Shown: one piece after another, positions 58,805-64,000 of the stretch
Layout of the letters: every line of letters starts with the position of its first letter
How positions within the stretch are numbered: position 1 is the first letter of the stretch
Source: JAFAZJ01 sp964437145
GTDB taxonomy: Bacteria > Pseudomonadota > Alphaproteobacteria > Reyranellales > Reyranellaceae
Direction of reading: 5' to 3'
DNA length: 64,000 bases
NCBI GenBank assembly: GCA_964437145.1
Contig: CAYTFW010000010.1
Coordinates: 4,173 to 68,172 of the forward strand
Position numbers and translations under genes: made by a program
The notes under the pieces: generated by a model
The model's input: the letters and a program-made list of their open reading frames with translations, nothing else
Databases searched by the model: none
Told to the model about the DNA's origin: nothing

Positions 58805-58812
<8 letters not shown>
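57820..58812 (-). CDS. dppF: Peptide ABC transporter ATP-binding protein (DppF/OppF)
   Basis: A 330-residue ATPase with Walker A GESGCGKST, signature FSGGQRQRICIARAL and Walker B VIVGDEPVSALD. The C-terminal oligopeptide/dipeptide motif CPYAIDRCKVEEPTLK is present. It overlaps DppD's stop by eight bases and is the last gene of the dppABCDF operon read leftward. Peptide family is inferred; nickel or opine is possible. Confidence 0.93.
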
Positions 58813-59854
<1,042 letters not shown>

Positions 59855-59860
59855 GCTGTG

Positions 59861-60754
59861 CTAGCTCCGCTGCCGTGGGTCGAGGATATCGCGCAGGGCG
59901 TCGCCCAGCAGATTGGTGCCGAAGACGATCAGGCTGATCGCCAGGCCGGGGAAGATCACCAGCCATGGCGCGCGGCGGACATATTCGGCGGCCGATTCCG
60001 ACAGCATGCGCCCCCAGGATGGATGCGGTTCGGGCACGCCCAGGCCAAGGAACGACAGCGACGCCTCGGTGAGGATCGCCGAGCCGAGCTGCGCCGTGGC
60101 CAGCACGATCAGCGGCGCCAGCGTGTTGGGCAGCACGTGGCGGATGGCGATGCGGAACTCGCTCATGCCCACGGCGCGCGCCGCCTCGACGAACGGCATC
60201 TCGCGAAGGGACAGCGTGTTGGAGCGCACGATACGCGCCACCGTCGGCACCAGCGGGATGGCGATGGCGATGATGGTGTTGCGCAGCGACGGCCCGAGCG
60301 AGGCGGCCATGACCAGCGCCATGACCAGCAGCGGCAGCGACTGCATGATGTCGGATACACGCTGCACGATGAGGTCGAACCAGCCGCCGATGTAGCCGGA
60401 GGCCAGGCCGACGATGACGCCGATGCCGCTGCCCAGGATCATCGCGCCGATGCCGACGGCGAGGGAGATGCGCGCGCCGTGCACGATGCGGCTGAACATG
60501 TCGCGGCCCATGAAGTCGGCGCCCAGCCAGTAGGTCGAGGTCGGCTCCGACAGCGAGGCGCGCGCGTTCGTGGCGAAGGGATCCATCGGCGCGATCCACG
60601 CGGCGAACAGCGCGCAGAAGGCGAAGACGGCGAAGATCACCGCGCCGGCGGCTCCCAACGGGTAGCGGCGGGCGAAGAACTTCACGTTCCCCCAGGTGGA
60701 GGAGATGTTGGCGCCGGCGCGGATCAGCTCGGCTTGATGGTCGATAGCGGCCAT
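59861..60754 (-). CDS. dppC: Peptide ABC transporter permease (DppC/OppC)
   Basis: A 297-residue permease with six membrane helices and the OppC-type N-terminal helix (GAVIFAVFAFCALFAAWIAP). The EAA loop (EAARAVGMSEFRIAIRHVLPN, in part AARAVGMSEFRIAIRHVLP) contacts the ATPases. Normal length for the family. It lies between dppB and dppD with gaps of 6-10 bases. Confidence 0.93.
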   Translation of the reverse strand: MAAIDHQAELIRAGANISSTWGNVKFFARRYPLGAAGAVIFAVFAFCALFAAWIAPMDPFATNARASLSEPTSTYWLGADFMGRDMFSRIVHGARISLAVGIGAMILGSGIGVIVGLASGYIGGWFDLIVQRVSDIMQSLPLLVMALVMAASLGPSLRNTIIAIAIPLVPTVARIVRSNTLSLREMPFVEAARAVGMSEFRIAIRHVLPNTLAPLIVLATAQLGSAILTEASLSFLGLGVPEPHPSWGRMLSESAAEYVRRAPWLVIFPGLAISLIVFGTNLLGDALRDILDPRQRS

Positions 60755-60764
60755 GCTCGCCTCC

Positions 60765-61712
60765 TCAATCCGAGTACCGGATACGTGGATCGAGCACCAC
60801 GTACGCCATGTCGACCAGGAAGTTCACCACGACCACGACCAGCGCGATGAACAGCACAAGATTCTGCACGATCGGGTAGTCGCGCCAACGGATCGCCTCG
60901 ACGAGGAAGCGGGCCACGCCGGGGATGTTGAACACCGTCTCGGTGACGATCAGGCCACCCAGCAGGAAGGCCGCCTCGATGCCGATGATGGTGACCACCG
61001 GCAGCACCGCGTTGCGCAGCGCGTGGCGGTAGTTCACCGATTGCTCGGTGGCGCCTTTCGAGCGCGCCGTGCGGATGTAGTCCTGGCGCAGCACCTCGAG
61101 CATCGACGATCGGGTCAGTCGCATGATGATCGCCGAGGCGCGGAAGCCCACGGCGGCGGCGGGCACGAGATAGAGCGCCAGCTCGGCCCACAAGGTCTTG
61201 GGCGGCGATGTGTAGATCGGGATGTCGCCGAACCATCGCACCGCGGCCATCAGGATCAGCAGGCCGAGCCAGAACGAGGGCAGCGACAGGCCGCTCAGGC
61301 TGACCACGCGCAGGAAATAGTCCAGCGACGTGTTCTGACGCACGGCGCTGATCACGCCCAGCGGCACGCCGATCACGGCCGAGAACACCAGCGCCAGCAC
61401 CGCGAGCTTGGCGGTGATCGGGATGCGCGGGCCGATCTCCTCGACGGTCGGTTTCTCCGAGACATACGAGTAGCCGAGATCGCCCTGGAACAGGCCGCCG
61501 ATCCAGTGCGCGTACTGGGTCCACAGCGGCAGGTCGAGGCCGAGCTCCTTGGTGATCTTGGCCTTCTCGGCCGGATCGACCATGCCCGCCGACTCGAAGA
61601 GGATGTCGGCGATGTTGCCGGGCACGATGCGCAACAGCAGGAAGATGACGATCGACATCCCGAACAGGGTCAACGCCATCAACAGCAGACGCCGGACGAT
61701 ATAGGAGCCCAT
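60765..61712 (-). CDS. dppB: Peptide ABC transporter permease (DppB/OppB)
   Basis: A 315-residue permease with the typical N-terminal YIVRRLLLMALTLFGMSIVIF helix, five further helices and the EAA loop DYIRTARSKGATEQSVNYRHALRN (seen as YIRTARSKGATEQSVNYRHA). It pairs with DppC. Its start is 42 bases past the dppA stop. Confidence 0.93.
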   Translation of the reverse strand: MGSYIVRRLLLMALTLFGMSIVIFLLLRIVPGNIADILFESAGMVDPAEKAKITKELGLDLPLWTQYAHWIGGLFQGDLGYSYVSEKPTVEEIGPRIPITAKLAVLALVFSAVIGVPLGVISAVRQNTSLDYFLRVVSLSGLSLPSFWLGLLILMAAVRWFGDIPIYTSPPKTLWAELALYLVPAAAVGFRASAIIMRLTRSSMLEVLRQDYIRTARSKGATEQSVNYRHALRNAVLPVVTIIGIEAAFLLGGLIVTETVFNIPGVARFLVEAIRWRDYPIVQNLVLFIALVVVVVNFLVDMAYVVLDPRIRYSD

Positions 61713-61754
61713 GGGATTGGCCTGCGCGCTTTGGTTCCGGGGACGCGACGACGA

Positions 61755-63353
61755 CTACCTGTCGAGCCAGACGTGCTCGAAGCGCCAGTGGTTGTAGATC
61801 GAGTTGACGGCGATGTTCACGCCCTTGACCTGGGGGTGCCAACAGGTGGCGCCGCGGCCATGGGAGATCACCGGACGGGCGCCGTCCTCCTGCAGCTTCT
61901 TGTCGATCTCCCACACCAGCGCGCGCCGCTTCTCGAAGTCGGTCATCTGCGACTGCTGGTGCATGAGCTTCTCGAGCTCGGGATTGCAGTAGTTCGTGTA
62001 GTTGCGCTCCGAGCCGCAGGCGAAGGTCTCGTAGAACACCACGTCGGGGTCGTCGATGCCGACGCCCTGCACGTTGAGCCCGATACTGTAGTCCTTGCGC
62101 AGCATGCGGGCGTACCACACCGGCGTGTCGAGCGGCTCGAGTTCGCCCTCGACGTGGACCTGCTTGAGGTGGTCGATCAGGATCACCGCCGGATCGCGAT
62201 AGCTCGGGATGTTGCGGGTCGAGACCTTGAGCTTCAGCGGCTTGTCCGGCCCGTAGCCCAGCTCCTTCATGATCTTGCGCGCCTCCTCGCGGCGCGCGTT
62301 CATGTCGGGGCTGTAGCCCGGCACGGTGGCGAGGAATTCCTTGGACATGCCCCAAAGACCGGCCGGCGGCGGCAGGAGCGTGGCGCCGATGTCGCTGTTG
62401 CCCTCGCTCAGGATGTCGATGAACGCCTGGCGATCGAGCGACAGCGACAGCACGCGCCGCAGCTTGGCGTCGTCGAACGGTGGCTTCTCGCGGTTGACCA
62501 GCAGATTGGCCTGGGTGTTGGTCGGCAGCATCTCGCAGATCGCGCTGGGCGCCTGCGACTTCAGCTCCTTCATGACCGGGAACGACAGATCGGCCGTGAA
62601 GGTCATGTCGAACTTGCCGGAGACGAAGGCCAGCACCGAGGTCGAGCGATTGGGGATGATGGTGAACTCGATGGCGTCGAGATAGGGCAGGCCCGGCTTC
62701 CAGTAGTCCGGGTTCTTCACCACCTTCATGCCTTCGTTCTGCTTGAACTCGACGAACTTGAACGGACCGGTGCCGATCGGCTTGGTGCGCATCGTCGCGG
62801 CGTTGACGTGGCAGGGATAGACCGGCGAGAAGGCGCCGGCGAGCATGGTCAACAGCGAGGGCTGCGGCCGCCCGAGGTGGAACGTCACCTCGTGGTCGCC
62901 CTGCACCGTGATGTCCTTGAGGTTGAAGTACCAGGCCTTGCGCGGATTCTTGCGCAACCGGGCCTCGTTCTTGCCGATCAGTCCCTCCCAGGTGCACTTC
63001 ACGTCGGCGCTGGTGAAGGGCTTGCCGTCGTGCCACTTCACGCCCGAGCGCAGCTTGAAGGTCAACGTCTTGCCTTCGTCGCCCCATTTCCACGATTCGG
63101 CGAGGTCGGGGATGATGACGTCGGGCGTGTTCTGTTTGGTCTTGGGATCGAACATCACGAGGTTGTTGAACACCGACATGAAGGGCATGACGGTGGAGAT
63201 CGTCGCCTCCTCGTGGATCGAGGCGCTGGGCGGATTGTCTCGATGCGTGATGCGGAGCGTGCCACCAGGTTTCTGGGCCAAGGCCACATCGGCGGCCAGC
63301 GTGGCGGCGGCGAATGCGATGGCGGCCGCCATCCTCCCCAACGGACGGGACAT
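61755..63353 (-). CDS. dppA: Peptide ABC transporter substrate-binding protein (DppA-like)
   Basis: A 532-residue periplasmic receptor with signal peptide (SRPLGRMAAAIAFAAATLAADVALAQ, cleaved about residue 26) and the SBP_5 pattern (DLAESWKWGDEGKTLTFKLRSGVKWHDGKPFTSADV, seen as SGVKWHDGKPFTSADV). It is the first gene of the operon. GGAGGAAACGACG precedes the ATG at 63353. Substrate is probably a peptide or acylated amino acid; the adjacent D-aminoacylase and amidohydrolase genes are compatible. Confidence 0.92.
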   Translation of the reverse strand: MSRPLGRMAAAIAFAAATLAADVALAQKPGGTLRITHRDNPPSASIHEEATISTVMPFMSVFNNLVMFDPKTKQNTPDVIIPDLAESWKWGDEGKTLTFKLRSGVKWHDGKPFTSADVKCTWEGLIGKNEARLRKNPRKAWYFNLKDITVQGDHEVTFHLGRPQPSLLTMLAGAFSPVYPCHVNAATMRTKPIGTGPFKFVEFKQNEGMKVVKNPDYWKPGLPYLDAIEFTIIPNRSTSVLAFVSGKFDMTFTADLSFPVMKELKSQAPSAICEMLPTNTQANLLVNREKPPFDDAKLRRVLSLSLDRQAFIDILSEGNSDIGATLLPPPAGLWGMSKEFLATVPGYSPDMNARREEARKIMKELGYGPDKPLKLKVSTRNIPSYRDPAVILIDHLKQVHVEGELEPLDTPVWYARMLRKDYSIGLNVQGVGIDDPDVVFYETFACGSERNYTNYCNPELEKLMHQQSQMTDFEKRRALVWEIDKKLQEDGARPVISHGRGATCWHPQVKGVNIAVNSIYNHWRFEHVWLDR

Positions 63354-63615
63354 CGTCGTTTCCTCCGAGGCGCCCTTCAAGGCGCCGTGATCGTTGTCGC
63401 GACCCGACTCTTATGGCCGGGGCGGATGCCGGCGCGCCTTCCGTCGACGCGCTTCATCCGAGATGAAGCTCAGTAGATCACAGGCGGCGGCGATGACGAA
63501 ACAATGAATCGCTGTTCATCGCGGGAAAGCGGCCATGCGCGTGGGCCCTAGCGTCACCACGACCCGCCAGATCGAAGCATCGCGCCGCGAAATGCGACAC
63601 GTTGGAACAGCCCGC

Positions 63616-64000
63616 TTAGCCCTCGGGACGATGAGTCATGCGTTCGGCGTCGCCGGCGCTCGTGCGGGCGAGGGAATGGGTCGCGAGATAGTCCGACACC
63701 GCCTGCAATCCAGATACTGGTTTGCCATTGGCCACGGCCTGGCAGACCGCGTCGATCGCTGGCAGCACGTCGCGCTGCAGGTCATGGCCTTCGACCAGCC
63801 AGTGCGCCATCCAGCGTTCGAGGTCGGCCGGCGGCCCGCCCGGCCAGGACTGGCCCAAGCGCCAGCGGATCGCCTTGCGCCAGCGCGACGACACCCTGAC
63901 GCCGTTGGCGTCGGCCGCGTGTCGCGCGGCGGGCGGCGGGGCGGCCATCGTCTCTACCGGCACGGGCTTGGCCGGATCGGCCGGGTAACGATGCCGCGCG
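63616..64000 (-). CDS. Unknown protein, 5' part outside the window
   Basis: An open frame of at least 128 codons runs leftward from the right window edge to a stop at 63616. It contains WRKAIRWRLGQSWPGGPPADLERWMAHWL and ends ...RMTHRPEG. The start is unknown: a GTG at 63963 is possible, but the frame stays open to 64000. No family recognised. A C-terminal piece of a larger protein is likely. Confidence 0.5.
   Translation of the reverse strand, partial: ARHRYPADPAKPVPVETMAAPPPAARHAADANGVRVSSRWRKAIRWRLGQSWPGGPPADLERWMAHWLVEGHDLQRDVLPAIDAVCQAVANGKPVSGLQAVSDYLATHSLARTSAGDAERMTHRPEG

Overview
The window is about 64 kb of dense, high-GC chromosomal DNA. Gene families (Bug-type receptors, TRAP receptor, 500-residue IorB, protocatechuate branch, many acyl-CoA and amidohydrolase enzymes) point to a soil or freshwater alphaproteobacterium, possibly Reyranella-like. 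The genus is a guess from gene content, not a match.

Left flank (1-29.5 kb) is catabolic and transport chromosome: a keto-enol hydratase, an indolepyruvate:ferredoxin oxidoreductase operon (iorAB) translationally coupled to a thioesterase and split by a 130-bp compound palindrome, orphan TRAP and Bug binding proteins, a CitE-like lyase with a MaoC hydratase, an acyl-CoA dehydrogenase, an orphan ParD antitoxin, alpha/beta hydrolases, an aminotransferase, short-chain dehydrogenases, tandem Lin0512 genes, an EmrAB-type exporter, an FAD monooxygenase, an NADP-oxidoreductase and a divergent LysR regulator.

The centre (29,600-43,080) is a 13.5-kb integrated element inserted in a tRNA-Glu(CUC) gene. 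A perfect 51-bp repeat of the tRNA 3' part marks both ends. Reading leftward from the right end it has a tyrosine integrase with arm-type repeats, a conserved unknown, an AlpA-like excisionase, a Toprim primase-like protein, a RepA-type AAA ATPase, an ori-like repeat region and a small packaging-like operon with a Nu1-like terminase small subunit. No capsid, portal, large terminase, tail or lysis gene is seen. This layout resembles phage-inducible islands (PICIs). The left third is cargo: an AbiU2-like HEPN protein next to the attachment site, a stand-alone S24-fold-like protein, a secreted six-cysteine protein and an unusual WYL-WYL-TerB-DnaQ exonuclease fusion. This cargo is the best candidate for an undescribed anti-phage or stress system.

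Right flank (43.1-64 kb) returns to chromosome: a Tat-exported phosphatase-like protein with a membrane partner, decayed duplicates of the 48.6-kb junction (an internally deleted deazaflavin/nitroreductase-type gene and a pcaG remnant), MAPEG and rhodanese proteins, an AraC regulator, the 4-hydroxybenzoate to protocatechuate ring-cleavage cluster (pobA-pcaH-pcaG with thioesterase and SDR), an N-acyl-D-amino-acid deacylase with a clear terminator, an amidohydrolase-2, a TPR/O-GlcNAc-transferase-like protein and a complete Dpp/Opp-type peptide ABC operon. Aromatic acids, aryl-CoA esters and peptides or acyl-amino acids are the common substrates suggested by the flanks.
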